Below, piece by piece: positions 7,876 through 15,068 of a stretch of 21,199 bases of DNA. Within the stretch, counting starts at the first letter, position 1. Every line of letters starts with the position of its first letter. The DNA is from Pusillimonas sp035515275 (GTDB lineage: Bacteria > Pseudomonadota > Gammaproteobacteria > Burkholderiales > Burkholderiaceae_B): positions 1-21,199 of the forward strand of contig NZ_DATJBQ010000060.1 in NCBI RefSeq assembly GCF_035515275.1. The letters are read 5' to 3'. Position numbers and translations under genes: made by a program. The notes beneath the pieces are model-generated. The model saw nothing but the letters and a program-made list of their open reading frames with translations, was not told where the DNA came from and made no database searches.

Positions 7876-7941
7876 GGTCTAGTTCTTTATAGGCGCCGGT
7901 TTGAGTTCTTTATACCGTCGGTTTGAGTTCTTTACACCGCC
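7876..7941. repeat. Three tandem 22-base repeats upstream of the flavin reductase gene
   Basis: Units are at 7876-7897, 7898-7919 and 7920-7941. Units 2 and 3 start GGTTTGAGTTCTTTA and agree at 20 of 22 bases. Unit 1 is more diverged but keeps AGTTCTTTATA, shifted by one base. The 22-base period puts the cores on about the same face of the helix. The array sits between the parC stop and the next gene, 127 bases before its start. It looks like an operator array or a short tandem duplication. The protein bound, if any, is unknown. Confidence 0.8.
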
Positions 7942-8067
7942 CAGACTGACTTGCGGTGATGGCTGGCCTAGGTCGCGTCTGGTGGTGATTTTTGGTGGTG
8001 GCTTTGATGGCCGAACTTGATTGAAGGTCAGTACCACTTTATTGATTGTTATGGATGAACATGCGGT
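7942..8067 (+). promoter_or_regulatory. Leader region of the flavin reductase gene
   Basis: The region is GT-rich with repeated TGGTGGT runs and then becomes AT-rich near 8016-8050. TTGATT (8017-8022) with TATTGA (8040-8045) at a 17-base spacing is a weak promoter candidate. No strong Shine-Dalgarno sequence precedes the ATG at 8068. Confidence 0.25.
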
Positions 8068-8071
8068 ATGA
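8051..8071 (+). CDS. Possible six-codon leader peptide (MDEHAV)
   Basis: ATG GAT GAA CAT GCG GTA TGA reads through to a stop that overlaps the ATG of the following reductase (ATGA overlap). This arrangement can couple translation. There is no ribosome site before it, and a six-codon frame is easily chance. Confidence 0.15.
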   Translation: MDEHAV

Positions 8072-9102
8072 GTTTTAAGGTCAAGGTTCTGCCCAGCGGG
8101 CACGAGTTCGAGGTTTCGCAGGGCCAGTCCGTGCTGGACGCGGCCATGGGGGCGGGTATTGTGCTCCCCTACAGTTGCCGTACGGGTGCGTGTTCTACAT
8201 GCAAGGGCAAGGTGGTCTCGGGCAGCTATCAGGCCGGCTCCAGCCCTGAGCAAATTCTTTCGTCCAAAGAGCTTTCCGAGGGCTACACGCTGTTTTGCCA
8301 GGCAAAGCCCACGTCCGATCTGGTGATCGAGGCACACGAAATTCGCATGGCCAGCGATATTCAGATTCGCAAGATGCCGGCGCGGGTCATGGGGCTCGAA
8401 GACCTTGCTCATGACGTCAAGGTCATACAGCTGCAGTTGCCCCCCTCCGAGCCGTTTCGCTATTACGCGGGCCAGTATGTTGAGTTCATACTGAAGGACG
8501 GCAGCCGGCGCAGTTACTCCATGGCCTGTGCACCTAACGAAAAGAATCTGGTCGAGCTGCACTTGCGCCACATGCCGGGCGGCTTGTTTACCGACCACGT
8601 GTTCGGCGTTGGTGCTACTCAAATGAAACTTCGCGAGATCCTGCGCGTCGAAGGCCCCTTGGGGTCGTTCTTTTTGCGTGACGACAGCGACAAACCGATT
8701 GTGTTTTTGGCAAGCGGTACCGGCTTCGCCCCCATCAAGGCCATTGTCGAGCAAATGATCGCTCAAGGCAGCACGCGGCCTGCGGTCCTGTATTGGGGTG
8801 GGCGCCGCCCGCGTGATCTGTATATGAACGAACTGGCACAGGAATGGGCGCGCACACTGCCCAATTTCTCGTATGTGCCGGTGGTGTCCGAAGCGCTGCC
8901 CGAAGATGCCTGGCATGGCCGAACGGGGTTGGTGCACCAGGCGGTCATGCAAGACCTGCCCGATCTTTCCGGTCATCAGGTGTATGCCTGCGGTGCCCCC
9001 ATCGTGGTGGAAAGTGCGCGTCGCGACTTCATTCACGACTGCGGGCTGCCCGATGATGAATTCTTCGCCGATGCGTTCACTTCGCAGGCCGACGTGCACT
9101 GA
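8068..9102 (+). CDS. 2Fe-2S ferredoxin / FAD / NAD(P) reductase (CDP-6-deoxy-delta-3,4-glucoseen reductase-like)
   Basis: 344-residue electron-transfer protein. The N-terminal ferredoxin domain has Cys37, Cys42 and Cys45 (CRTGACSTC) and Cys77 (LFCQA), a plant-type [2Fe-2S] set. A flavin-binding barrel follows, with RRSYSMA for FAD. The C-terminal domain has ASGTGFAPIKA for NAD(P)H and ends with YACGAP, as in ferredoxin-NADP reductases. The domain order equals that of AscD/RfbI-type reductases and of the reductases of aromatic oxygenases. The common database name refers to deoxysugar synthesis, but no sugar or oxygenase genes are next to it, so the real electron acceptor is unknown. dadA starts 51 bases further on. 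Confidence 0.85.
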   Translation: MSFKVKVLPSGHEFEVSQGQSVLDAAMGAGIVLPYSCRTGACSTCKGKVVSGSYQAGSSPEQILSSKELSEGYTLFCQAKPTSDLVIEAHEIRMASDIQIRKMPARVMGLEDLAHDVKVIQLQLPPSEPFRYYAGQYVEFILKDGSRRSYSMACAPNEKNLVELHLRHMPGGLFTDHVFGVGATQMKLREILRVEGPLGSFFLRDDSDKPIVFLASGTGFAPIKAIVEQMIAQGSTRPAVLYWGGRRPRDLYMNELAQEWARTLPNFSYVPVVSEALPEDAWHGRTGLVHQAVMQDLPDLSGHQVYACGAPIVVESARRDFIHDCGLPDDEFFADAFTSQADVH

Positions 9103-9117
9103 GCGGCGTTTTGCCGC
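9103..9117 (+). other. Small hairpin between the reductase gene and dadA
   Basis: GCGGC (9103-9107) pairs with GCCGC (9113-9117) around GTTTT, directly after the stop codon. There is no T-run after the stem, so it may stabilise the upstream mRNA end rather than end transcription. Confidence 0.25.
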
Positions 9118-9153
9118 CCCACGTAGCGAAGCGATGTTTAAAAGGTAATAACC

Positions 9154-10407
9154 ATGAAAGTAGCGGTACTGGGAAGCGGAATAATCGGTACTGCCACCGC
9201 TTGGTGGCTGGCCCAGGCCGGGCACGAGGTCGTGGTCATCGACCGCGAAAGCGGGCCCGCGCAGGAAACCAGCCGCGCCAACGGCGGCCAGATCTCTGTT
9301 TCGTATTCCGAGCCCTGGGCCAATTCGCGCATGCCGCTGCGTTTGCTCAAGTGGCTGTTGTCCGACAAGGCGCCCATTTCGTTCCGGCCCCGGTTGGATC
9401 TGCGTCAATGGGCCTGGGGCCTGGCATTTATGCGCGAATGCATGCCGTCGCGCCTGGCTCCCAATATTCGCGCCATGGTGGCCATGTCGGAATACAGCCT
9501 GGCCACGCTCAGGCAGATGCGAGCTGATCTGAACATTGAGTACAACCATCTGCAACGGGGCATACTTAATTTCTATCAGGATCCCGTAGAGTTCGACGCC
9601 TCACAAGACGCCGCCGATCTGATGCGCGATTTTGGGCTGGATCGGCGCATTGTGACCGCAGACGAAGTGGTGCAGATCGAGCCGGCGCTGGCGCCGGTGC
9701 GTGCCAGCATAGTCGGTGGCGATTACACGGCCGACGATGAATCCGGCGACATCTATATGTTTACGACCGAGCTTGCCCGACGGGCCGCGCAGGCCGGGGT
9801 GGAGTTTCGCTTTTCAACCCAGGTCAGTCGCTTGCTGGCGGACGCGGGCCAGGTGAAGGCGGTTGAACTTATCAATGCCCAAGGGCTTTACGAGACCTTG
9901 CGCGCAGACGCCTATGTGGCGGCGCTGGGCTGCTGGACCCCGCAGCTTGTGACCCCCCTGGGGGTGCGCTGCCCTGTGTACCCGGCCAAGGGCTATTCAG
10001 CCACCTTCGACATTGTTCAGCCTGAAGCAGCCCCCATGGTCAGCCTTACCGACAGCGCACATAAGGTGGTGTATTCGCGGCTGGGCAACCAGCTGCGCGT
10101 TGCCGGAGTCGCCGAGCTGGGCGGGTATTCGCGCGCACTGAATACAACTCGATGCGAAAACTTGCGTAGTCTGACACATGCATTGTTTCCAAACGCGCTC
10201 GATTTTGATAATGTTCGCTTTTGGTCCGGGCTTCGCCCGTCCACACCTTCCAACGTTCCCCTTATTGGTCGCACGCGCATTCCCAACCTGTATCTGAACA
10301 CAGGTCATGGCACGCTGGGATGGACCATGGGCGTGGGGTCTGGCCGGGCGTTGGCTGATCTTATCTCTGGCGTTCAGCCGGAGCCCGAGTTTCCTTTTCT
10401 GGGTTAG
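9154..10407 (+). CDS. dadA: D-amino acid dehydrogenase, DadA family
   Basis: FAD enzyme of the DAO superfamily, expected to oxidise D-amino acids to 2-oxo acids and ammonia and pass electrons to the membrane quinone pool. The 417 residues fit DadA (about 432 in E. coli). The dinucleotide-binding GSGIIG (7-12) opens the protein. SRANGGQIS (about 44-52) is the typical DadA segment after the fold, and the C-terminal LNTGHGTLGWTMG is the DadA FAD-binding end. AAAGGT before the ATG is a good ribosome site. The gene for the partner racemase (dadX) is not nearby. Tight linkage to a periplasmic binding protein gene suggests the substrate may be an imported compound. A related glycine or sarcosine oxidase activity cannot be excluded. 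Confidence 0.85.
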   Translation: MKVAVLGSGIIGTATAWWLAQAGHEVVVIDRESGPAQETSRANGGQISVSYSEPWANSRMPLRLLKWLLSDKAPISFRPRLDLRQWAWGLAFMRECMPSRLAPNIRAMVAMSEYSLATLRQMRADLNIEYNHLQRGILNFYQDPVEFDASQDAADLMRDFGLDRRIVTADEVVQIEPALAPVRASIVGGDYTADDESGDIYMFTTELARRAAQAGVEFRFSTQVSRLLADAGQVKAVELINAQGLYETLRADAYVAALGCWTPQLVTPLGVRCPVYPAKGYSATFDIVQPEAAPMVSLTDSAHKVVYSRLGNQLRVAGVAELGGYSRALNTTRCENLRSLTHALFPNALDFDNVRFWSGLRPSTPSNVPLIGRTRIPNLYLNTGHGTLGWTMGVGSGRALADLISGVQPEPEFPFLG

Positions 10408-10411
10408 TCAC

Positions 10412-11737
10412 ATGAAAGTACATGGTGTTTTCGGCAACCGGTTCGTGCTTATGCCGAAAGCGGTGGGTATGGCGGCCGCCTTGGTGGGCCTGGCTGCAGC
10501 GTCGTCGGCGACCTGGGCGGCTGATATTACTGTCTGGCACTCCCTGAACCCCCACAACGCTGCTGCCTTTGAAAAACTGGTCAAGCAGTTCAATCGCCAG
10601 AGCAATGACGTTTCGGTACGGATCGAATCATTCGACTCCCCCGAAGCGCTCGATCAAAAATTTATTGCTGCGGCCAAAGGCAAGGCGCCCAACCTGGTTC
10701 AGCTCGACGCACGGCGCTCGCCCGACGCGCACGACGGCAATGCCAACGTCAAGCCGCTTCATTCACTGTTGGCCAAGCCGCCCCTCAAAGACATCAAATG
10801 GTTTGTACATCCTGAAAACGGGTTTGCGCGCGACGACAAGGGGCGCCTGATGGCGTTTCCGTACATGGCCGAAGTGCCGGTCATGTTCTACAACATTGCC
10901 GCATTTCAGAAGGCAGGGCTGACACCGCCCCGGCCGGAACGCGCCTGGTCCGACCTGCAGGGCCAATTGGTCGACCTGGCCAACAAAGCGACACGTTATT
11001 GCCCCGCCACCAGCGATCAGGCCGTGTCGATCAACCTTGAAAACCTGGCTGCGGTCAACAACCAGTTCTTCACATCGAGTCAAAACGCCAAAGCCAAAAA
11101 GAACCTGCCTTCGTTCGAGTTCGATACGGTGTATGTGCGCCACTTGTCCTTGATGATCAGTTGGGTACGCAGCGAGCTCATGGTCAAGCCCGAGCTCGAA
11201 GGCCAGGCAATTCAACGATTCGCCAATAATGAATGTTCGGTATTGTTGAGCGAGTCGGGCCGTCTGGGTTCGTTCCGTGATGTCCGCTCGCTTGATTTTG
11301 GCATTTCGGGCCTGCCGTACTACCCGCAAGTGACTAAAAAGCCGGGCAATCCATTTGTGGACGGCGCTGCCTTCTGGCTGACCGAAGGCCAAACCGCCGA
11401 TCAGGAAAAAGCCGTCGCCCAGTTTCTGGCCTGGCTGGCCCAGCCCGAAAATGCGGCATCTTGGTATCAAGAAACCGGCTTCCTGCCACTGACCGAGCAA
11501 GCCTTTGCGGCAACAGGCGACAGCTACTACAAGAACCTGGGCGACTGGCGAAACCTGGTGGCGGTTTACAACCAGAAGCCCGCCATTACGGCAAGTTCGT
11601 TCCGTATCCGAAACTACCCCAAGATCCGTGCAATGTTCCACGAGACTTTGCAACGCGCGCTTAGCGGTGAGCAGTCTGCGCCAACGGCACTCAATACCGC
11701 CTCGACTCAGGCGACGCAGATCATGCGCGAAAAATAG
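10412..11737 (+). CDS. UgpB-like periplasmic solute-binding protein
   Basis: Extracellular solute-binding protein, ABC-transporter family 1, of 441 residues. ATG 10412 lies 4 bases after the dadA stop. The N-terminus has basic residues, a hydrophobic core (about 18-31) and a cleavage site after TWA (Ala36). The mature part starts ADITVWHSLN. It follows E. coli UgpB (glycerol-3-phosphate and glycerophosphodiester binding) through several segments: the WHS start, FANNECSVLLSESG, GAAFWLTEG and WYQETGFLPLT. The residues that hold the ligand were not checked one by one, so substrate is uncertain. No permease or ATPase genes are in the window, so it would have to use a distant transporter. A start at ATG 10451 would shorten the signal peptide. 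Confidence 0.85.
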   Translation: MKVHGVFGNRFVLMPKAVGMAAALVGLAAASSATWAADITVWHSLNPHNAAAFEKLVKQFNRQSNDVSVRIESFDSPEALDQKFIAAAKGKAPNLVQLDARRSPDAHDGNANVKPLHSLLAKPPLKDIKWFVHPENGFARDDKGRLMAFPYMAEVPVMFYNIAAFQKAGLTPPRPERAWSDLQGQLVDLANKATRYCPATSDQAVSINLENLAAVNNQFFTSSQNAKAKKNLPSFEFDTVYVRHLSLMISWVRSELMVKPELEGQAIQRFANNECSVLLSESGRLGSFRDVRSLDFGISGLPYYPQVTKKPGNPFVDGAAFWLTEGQTADQEKAVAQFLAWLAQPENAASWYQETGFLPLTEQAFAATGDSYYKNLGDWRNLVAVYNQKPAITASSFRIRNYPKIRAMFHETLQRALSGEQSAPTALNTASTQATQIMREK

Positions 11738-11744
11738 GACACCC

Positions 11745-12449
11745 ATGACCGATTTGTCTGATTTCCCAATTACCAAGAAATGGCCTGCGAGGCATCCCGA
11801 GCGTATCCAGCTGTATTCGCTGGCTACACCCAACGGGGTAAAGGTTTCGATCATGCTCGAAGAAACCGGCTTGCCCTACGAAGTACATCGCGTTGGCTTT
11901 GACACCAACGACCAGCTTTCACCCGAGTTTCTGTCGCTGAATCCGAACAACAAGATACCGGCAATCATCGACCCCAACGGCCCGGGCGGGAAACCCCTGC
12001 CGTTGTTCGAATCGGGCGCCATCCTGATGTATCTGGCTGATAAAACCGGCAAGTTCATATCGCAGGATCCGGCCACCCGCTACGAAACCATTCAGTGGCT
12101 GATGTTTCAGATGGGTGGCGTGGGCCCCATGTTCGGTCAACTGGGCTTCTTTCACAAATTTGCCGGCAAAGATTACGAAGACAAGCGTCCGCGTGATCGG
12201 TACGTGACCGAGTCAAGGCGTTTGCTCGGCGTGCTTGAAGGTCGGCTGCAGGGGCGTGACTGGATCATGGGTGCTGACTACAGCATTGCCGACATGGCCA
12301 TCTGGCCGTGGGTGCGTAACCTGGTGGGCTTCTACGAGGCCGGCGATATCGTCGGCTTCAAAGACTTTCCCAATCTGGCTCGGGTGCTCGCCGCATTTGG
12401 GGCCCGGCCTGCCGTTGCCAAGGGGCTTGACGTACCGCCCCGAAACTGA
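11745..12449 (+). CDS. Nu-class glutathione S-transferase (YfcG/YghU-like)
   Basis: 234 residues with an N-terminal thioredoxin-like domain and a helical C-terminal domain. Segments agree closely with E. coli YfcG: ATPNGVKV with Asn30, NPNNKIPAI with cis-Pro72, FESGAILMYLADKTG, and YSIADMAIWPWV. Nu-class enzymes bind two glutathione molecules and reduce disulfides, without a catalytic Cys or Tyr; that role is transferred from the family. A 20-residue extension precedes the first strand. It starts 7 bases after the binding-protein gene, so it is probably the last gene of the dadA operon. No clear terminator follows. Confidence 0.9.
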   Translation: MTDLSDFPITKKWPARHPERIQLYSLATPNGVKVSIMLEETGLPYEVHRVGFDTNDQLSPEFLSLNPNNKIPAIIDPNGPGGKPLPLFESGAILMYLADKTGKFISQDPATRYETIQWLMFQMGGVGPMFGQLGFFHKFAGKDYEDKRPRDRYVTESRRLLGVLEGRLQGRDWIMGADYSIADMAIWPWVRNLVGFYEAGDIVGFKDFPNLARVLAAFGARPAVAKGLDVPPRN

Positions 12450-12527
12450 GCAGTCGCCCGCCGGCACGGTCAGTGGCTTTTGCGCGTAGAATCCCGTTCA
12501 AAATCAAATGAACAAAACGGAGGCGTA

Positions 12528-14096
12528 ATGAGCTATGACATTATCGTGGTGGGGGCGGGCCATAATGGTCTGGCAGCGGCGGTTCATCTGGCCGCGCAAG
12601 GTAAAAAAGTGCTGGTGGTCGAGGCACGCCCCGAGGCGGGTGGTGCTGTAAAAACCCAGGCTCTTACGCTGCCAGGCTATCGGCACGATCTTTTTGCCAT
12701 GAATCTGTCGAACTTTGCAGGGTCGGCGTTTTGCGCTCGCTACAAAGATGAACTCACCACCCATGGGCTCGAATTCTTACCCGCCCAGCATTGCTTCGCA
12801 TCGGTTTTCCGCGATGGCACTTCGTTAGGTGTGGGGGTGAACCTGGAGCAGACCGCATCAGCCATTCACGACTTCTCGCCCAAAGACGCCGTGGCCTGGA
12901 GCCAGATGGCCGATCGCTTCAAGCAGGTAGCGCCGCATCTGTTCGGTCTGTTGGGTTCGCCCATGCCCTCGTGGGGCAGTGTCCGAACCTTGTTCAAGGC
13001 GTGGCGCGAGCAGGGTATGGGTGGGGTGTACGAGCTCGTGCGGCTGGTTTTGTCTTCGCCGCGCGACTTTCTTGATCGCCATTTTGAAAGCGAGAAGCTC
13101 AAGGCCACCATGGCGGCTTGGGGCCTGCATGTCGACTTTGCGCCGGATGCCGCCGGGGGCGCTTTGTTTCCGTATCTTGAGTCGATGGCCAACCAGAACT
13201 TTGGCATGGTGATCGGCAAGGGCGGGGCAGACACCATTATTCGCGCCATGACCAACCTGTTGAGGGCGAAGGGCGGAGAAATTATTACCGGTATCGCAGT
13301 AAGTCGCATAACCGTGGAAAATGGCGCAGCGACGGGGGTGGTGCTTGAAGATGGTCGCACGTTTACGGCTACACAAGGGGTGATTGCCAACTTGAATCCC
13401 AAGCTGGTCTTCGGTCGCTTGTTGCCGCAGGGCACTGCCCCGGCGTCGTTCGAAACCAAGGTTGAGGCATTCCGCCAGGGACCCGGCACCATGATGATTC
13501 ACCTGGCCACCGACGGCCTGCCTGATTGGCGGGCGGGCGAGCATCTGAAGCAATATGCTTACGTGCACGTGGCTCCCGACATGGCAATGATGTCGCGCGT
13601 CTACGCCGAGGCTGCCGCCGGCTTGCTGCCGGCCGAGCCAGTGGTGGTGGTGGGTCAGCCCACCGCCCTTGACCCGTCGCGTGCGCCCGAGGGCAAGCAC
13701 GTGTTGTGGCTGCAGGTGCGCGTGCTGCCCGCGCAGATTCGCGGCGATGCGCTGGGTCAAATTACCGACCTCGACTGGCAGGCCTGCGGCCATGCGTATG
13801 CCGAACGGGTGCTGGACCTTCTGGAAACCTACGCGCCGGGTTTGCGGGGCAAGATCCTGGCCCGCCACGTCATGACACCGGCTGACATCGAGCACGAGAA
13901 CGCCTGCCTTATCGGCGGCGACAGTCTGGGTGGCAGCCATCACCTGGATCAGAACTTTTTGTTCCGGCCGGTTGCGGGTTACTCGCGTTACCGTACGCCC
14001 GTCAAGGCGCTGTATCTGTGCGGCGCATCAACCTGGCCGGGCGCGGGTACCGGCGCGGGTTCGGGCTTCATGCTGGCCAACATGCTGGCAAAATAG
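12528..14096 (+). CDS. Phytoene-desaturase-like FAD-dependent oxidoreductase
   Basis: 522-residue flavoprotein of the CrtI/PYROXD2 type (amine-oxidase fold). The N-terminal VVGAGHNGL (7-15) followed by a VVEARPEAGG loop binds FAD. The C-terminal LYLCGASTWPGAGTGAGSG closes the FAD site and is typical of this family. No carotenoid genes (crtB, crtE) are present, so carotenoid synthesis is not supported and the substrate is unknown. The start ATG has GGAGG four bases upstream. It follows the GST gene by 78 bases, so it may have its own promoter or be read from the operon. slyX begins 25 bases after its stop. Confidence 0.85.
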   Translation: MSYDIIVVGAGHNGLAAAVHLAAQGKKVLVVEARPEAGGAVKTQALTLPGYRHDLFAMNLSNFAGSAFCARYKDELTTHGLEFLPAQHCFASVFRDGTSLGVGVNLEQTASAIHDFSPKDAVAWSQMADRFKQVAPHLFGLLGSPMPSWGSVRTLFKAWREQGMGGVYELVRLVLSSPRDFLDRHFESEKLKATMAAWGLHVDFAPDAAGGALFPYLESMANQNFGMVIGKGGADTIIRAMTNLLRAKGGEIITGIAVSRITVENGAATGVVLEDGRTFTATQGVIANLNPKLVFGRLLPQGTAPASFETKVEAFRQGPGTMMIHLATDGLPDWRAGEHLKQYAYVHVAPDMAMMSRVYAEAAAGLLPAEPVVVVGQPTALDPSRAPEGKHVLWLQVRVLPAQIRGDALGQITDLDWQACGHAYAERVLDLLETYAPGLRGKILARHVMTPADIEHENACLIGGDSLGGSHHLDQNFLFRPVAGYSRYRTPVKALYLCGASTWPGAGTGAGSGFMLANMLAK

Positions 14097-14121
14097 GTTT
14101 ATTTGTACAGGCTGGGGCAAT

Positions 14122-14328
14122 ATGGATTCCGAACAACGCTTTATCGACATAGAAATCAAACTTACCGCACAGGAAGACCTGACCCAACAGCTTGGCGACC
14201 TGGTATACGAACAACAAAAGCAACTGGACGAGCTGCGCGCCTTGTACAGAGTACTGGCACAACGCTTCAGCCAAGGCGAGGCCGATGGGCCCGACCCTTA
14301 CACGCAAGAGCGTCCGCCGCATTATTGA
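14122..14328 (+). CDS. slyX: SlyX family protein
   Basis: 68-residue protein with a heptad-like central helix (about 8-50), predicted to form a coiled coil. It ends in PPHY, the shared C-terminus of SlyX proteins. Length is close to the 72 residues of E. coli SlyX. The biochemical role of the family is not established. GGGG lies 5 to 8 bases before the ATG. It is the last + strand gene of this run. Confidence 0.85.
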   Translation: MDSEQRFIDIEIKLTAQEDLTQQLGDLVYEQQKQLDELRALYRVLAQRFSQGEADGPDPYTQERPPHY

Positions 14329-14392
14329 TGGATTCGGTGCGAACTGAAGGCCCCCGCCCGCTTTTATGAAGCTGGATTACGGCGGGTCGAGT

Positions 14393-14457
14393 GGCGTTAG
14401 GCAAGGCTTCGGCTCCGGAGCCCGGCGGTTCAAGTAGCGGCTAGGCAAAGCTTTGGC
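14393..14457. repeat. Imperfect 21-base direct repeat around the end of the DUF2784 gene
   Basis: Copy one (14393-14413) and copy two (14437-14457) share the core TAGGCAA and a following GCTT, with 16 of 21 bases equal and a 44-base offset. Copy two covers the last codons and stop of the DUF2784 gene. A perfect 12-bp palindrome GGCTCCGGAGCC lies at 14411-14422. The 112-base gap from slyX to this gene shows no gene and no clear T-run terminator. Confidence 0.4.
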
Positions 14458-14809
14458 GGCGGCGCAACAGCGCCAGATAGACGCCGCTGTTGCCTGTTAT
14501 AAGCAGCGTGGCCAGGCCCACTTGCATCGTTCTGGTCAGGCCGGGCGGATAGATCAGCGACCCGACATAGTGCTGTATGAAGCCCGAGTCGTAGGTGGCT
14601 TGCCCCGCCATGGCCCGCAAGTAGTCTTCTAGCGGGGTCAGAGGGCAGATCCAACCCATGGACACTACTGTTGCTCCCCATGCCAGGGCGGGCAAATGCA
14701 GCCAGGCTAGCCGGGGCCGCCAAAGTACCGCCAGGCCGCCAACGACTACGAAAGCAACAAACAATCCATGAACAAGCAGGACGGCATCAGCGGCCAGCGC
14801 GTAATTCAT
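14441..14809 (-). CDS. DUF2784 family small membrane protein
   Basis: 122 residues with hydrophobic segments at about 8-28, 36-53 and 94-115, so it is an inner-membrane protein. The conserved loop GWICPLTPLEDYLR (52-65), with its Cys, and HYVGSLIYPPG near 80-90 are the marks of DUF2784. Function of the family is unknown. The start ATG has only a weak ribosome site, and a short frame from further upstream overlaps it. It is convergent with slyX and divergent from mnmH. Confidence 0.8.
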   Translation of the reverse strand: MNYALAADAVLLVHGLFVAFVVVGGLAVLWRPRLAWLHLPALAWGATVVSMGWICPLTPLEDYLRAMAGQATYDSGFIQHYVGSLIYPPGLTRTMQVGLATLLITGNSGVYLALLRRRQSFA

Positions 14810-14948
14810 GCCGGTCAGCTCTTGTGGCCCAGTCGTTCGAATGCCCCGCTGCTTGCAGCACGCCGCTGGGGTACGGCTGGGGGGCTTGAGCGTGTGGCGC
14901 TGCGGAGGGTGGGCTCGCAGCGTTAAAATCAGCGTAATTTTGTTCCAT
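14787..14948 (-). CDS. Possible small ORF upstream of the DUF2784 gene
   Basis: A 53-codon frame starts at ATG 14948 (or 14960) and ends 23 bases into the DUF2784 gene in another frame. The peptide starts MEQNYADFN, then is rich in Pro, Ala and Ser. It has no recognisable domain. The overlap with the next start could couple translation, but there is no strong ribosome site. It is also possible that this is only leader sequence. Confidence 0.2.
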   Translation of the reverse strand: MEQNYADFNAASPPSAAPHAQAPQPYPSGVLQAAGHSNDWATRADRHELRAGR

Positions 14949-15068
14949 TACAAAAATCATGTGCGTTCCATTCTGTTCGACCCGGTACACCTTAGGCACC
15001 GGCGCCAAGGCGTTTGATGCATGGGCCGGCCCCACAGCACGCACCGCTATGTGCCGCTTGGCGGCTGC
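14810..15068. other. Divergent DUF2784 / mnmH intergenic region
   Basis: Besides the possible small ORF, it holds an AT-rich segment at about 14925-14960 with an inverted repeat GTAAT/ATTAC (14934-14951) that fits a divergent promoter region. No tRNA or clear -35/-10 pair was recognised. Confidence 0.3.

Noticed and set aside
8068..9102. Deoxysugar (CDP-ascarylose) pathway assignment
   Set aside because: The domain order fits the named reductase, but there are no sugar nucleotide genes around it, so the pathway is not supported.
7879..9555. 558-codon minus-strand open frame opposite the flavin reductase and dadA
   Set aside because: It lies antisense to two genes with clear domain motifs. 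Long antisense frames are common in GC-rich DNA, and its residues show no domain.
10763..11854. 363-codon minus-strand open frame opposite the binding protein
   Set aside because: It runs across two + strand genes that have signal peptide and family motifs; no motif of its own.
12858..13943. 361-codon minus-strand open frame opposite the FAD oxidoreductase
   Set aside because: Antisense shadow with low-complexity composition and no motif; the + strand protein is well supported.
14329..14440. Rho-independent terminator after slyX
   Set aside because: The only pairing (CCCGCC with GGCGGG) has a loop of about 22 bases and no T-run after the stem.
14810..15068. Possible tRNA gene or selenium-related RNA element upstream of mnmH
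   Set aside because: No cloverleaf, T-loop or CCA pattern could be traced in the GC-rich part by eye.
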